Source of the DNA: Aquiluna sp.
GTDB taxonomy: Bacteria > Actinomycetota > Actinomycetes > Actinomycetales > Microbacteriaceae
Length of the DNA: 64,000 nucleotides
Reading direction: 5' to 3'
Assembly: GCA_028144365.1 (NCBI GenBank)
Contig: JAOGAX010000001.1
Location: forward strand, 45,872 to 109,871
In this document: piece by piece, positions 63,334 through 64,000 of the stretch
Layout of the letters: each line of letters starts with the position of its first letter
Position numbering within the stretch: the stretch's first letter is position 1
The notes under the pieces: model-generated
Told to the model about the DNA's origin: nothing
Database searches by the model: none
What the model saw: only the letters and a program-made list of their open reading frames with translations
Made by a program: the position numbers and the translations under genes

Positions 63334-64000
63334 TGGGTCAGAAAGTAAACCCCTACGGCTTCCGCCTAGGCATCACCACCGACCACCGCTCGCGCTGGTT
63401 CGCAGACTCCACTAAGAAGGGTCAGCGCTACAGCGACTACGTGGTTGAGGACGTCAAGGTTCGCAACTACCTGCAGGAGAAGCTGGACCGCGCAGGCATC
63501 TCAAAGATTGAGCTTGAGAGAACCCGCGACCGCATTCGCGTTGACATCTTCGCCGCTCGCCCAGGACTGGTCATTGGCCGTCGTGGTGCAGAGGCAGAGA
63601 CCCTTCGCACCGAGCTCGAGAAGCTCACCGGCAAGCAGGTCCTACTAAACATTCTTGAGGTCAAGAACCCAGAGGCCGACGCTCAGCTCGTCGCACAGGG
63701 CATCGCCGAGCAGCTTTCTGCTCGTGTTGCCTTCCGTCGTGCGATGCGTAAGGGCATCCAGGGTGCACTGCGTTCAGGCGCCAAGGGCATCAGGGTTCAG
63801 TGTGCTGGACGTCTTGGCGGAGCTGAAATGTCAAGAAGTGAGTTCTACCGTGAGGGCAGGGTTCCGCTGCATACTCTCCGTTCAAACATCGACTACGGCT
63901 TCTATGAGGCTAAGACCACCTTCGGTCGCATCGGTGTCAAGGTTTGGATCTACAAGGGCGACCTAACCGCTAAGGAGCTTGCTGCACAGCAGGCAACTCA
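63333..64000 (+). CDS. rpsC: Ribosomal protein S3 (partial, runs off the right edge)
   Basis: The first 222 residues of S3, starting [14 protein letters not shown]. The KH-domain loop VIGRRGAE near residues 71-78 and the [20 protein letters not shown] region (split) near 164-183 are present. It begins inside the rplV stop codon. The C-terminus lies beyond the window. Confidence 0.97.
   Translation, partial: MGQKVNPYGFRLGITTDHRSRWFADSTKKGQRYSDYVVEDVKVRNYLQEKLDRAGISKIELERTRDRIRVDIFAARPGLVIGRRGAEAETLRTELEKLTGKQVLLNILEVKNPEADAQLVAQGIAEQLSARVAFRRAMRKGIQGALRSGAKGIRVQCAGRLGGAEMSRSEFYREGRVPLHTLRSNIDYGFYEAKTTFGRIGVKVWIYKGDLTAKELAAQQAT

Overview
The window looks like a chromosome segment of a small-genome planktonic actinobacterium of the Microbacteriaceae, most likely the freshwater Luna group (Rhodoluna/Aquiluna type). 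The reasons are an actinorhodopsin-type proton pump, a DtxR/IdeR iron box, the actinobacterial order prfB-ftsE-ftsX-smpB, actinobacterial protein families (DUF4395, short ALDH next to deoC, DUF3048), tightly packed genes with many 1-14 bp overlaps, frequent GTG/TTG starts and moderate GC. This assignment is inference from gene content. No insertion sequences, prophage or CRISPR arrays were seen.

Layout. 1-2103: end of a sugar ABC importer (binding protein tail, two permeases). 2176-5424: a DUF805 protein, then a minus-strand block of actinorhodopsin, a 37-residue membrane peptide, a nitroreductase and a cytochrome P450. 5568-11079: a hypothetical membrane protein, then nucleoside salvage/catabolism (psuG, a PfkB kinase, two ALDH proteins and deoC). 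11110-14792: SDR, tocopherol-cyclase-like protein, MFS transporter, small hydrolase. 14830-19125: a metal block in which one ArsR gene heads a copper operon (DUF4395, CopZ-like, CopA-like) and faces a divergent arsenic pair (aquaporin, arsC). 19134-22718: an iron(III) ABC importer behind a strong DtxR/IdeR box. 22832-25615: DedA, DUF3048 lipoprotein, DUF2256 zinc-finger peptide, galU.

25696-46966 is mainly cell surface: a secreted subtilase, glycosyltransferases, a pyruvyltransferase fusion, an orphan ABC-type membrane domain, UDP-glucose dehydrogenase, UDP-xylose synthase, and GDP-mannose dehydratase/GDP-fucose synthase. At its centre are a sigma factor fused to a membrane anchor and an extracytoplasmic domain, and directly downstream a 900-residue secreted surface protein. 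Housekeeping genes (tadA, tRNA-Ser, prfB, ftsEX, smpB) are interleaved. The enzymes supply UDP-glucuronate, UDP-xylose and GDP-fucose for a surface glycan that is probably pyruvylated.

47165-64000 is core machinery: rpoB-rpoC, rpsL-rpsG-fusA-tuf ending at a strong terminator, then a structured leader and the start of the S10 ribosomal operon (rpsJ to a partial rpsC).

The best candidate for something undescribed is the surface locus. The subtilase and the large surface protein end in the same roughly 77-residue C-terminal domain (about 43 identical positions by eye), with no LPXTG motif. The surface protein sits directly behind the membrane-anchored sigma factor. This would fit a dedicated surface-attachment domain together with an envelope-sensing sigma factor.
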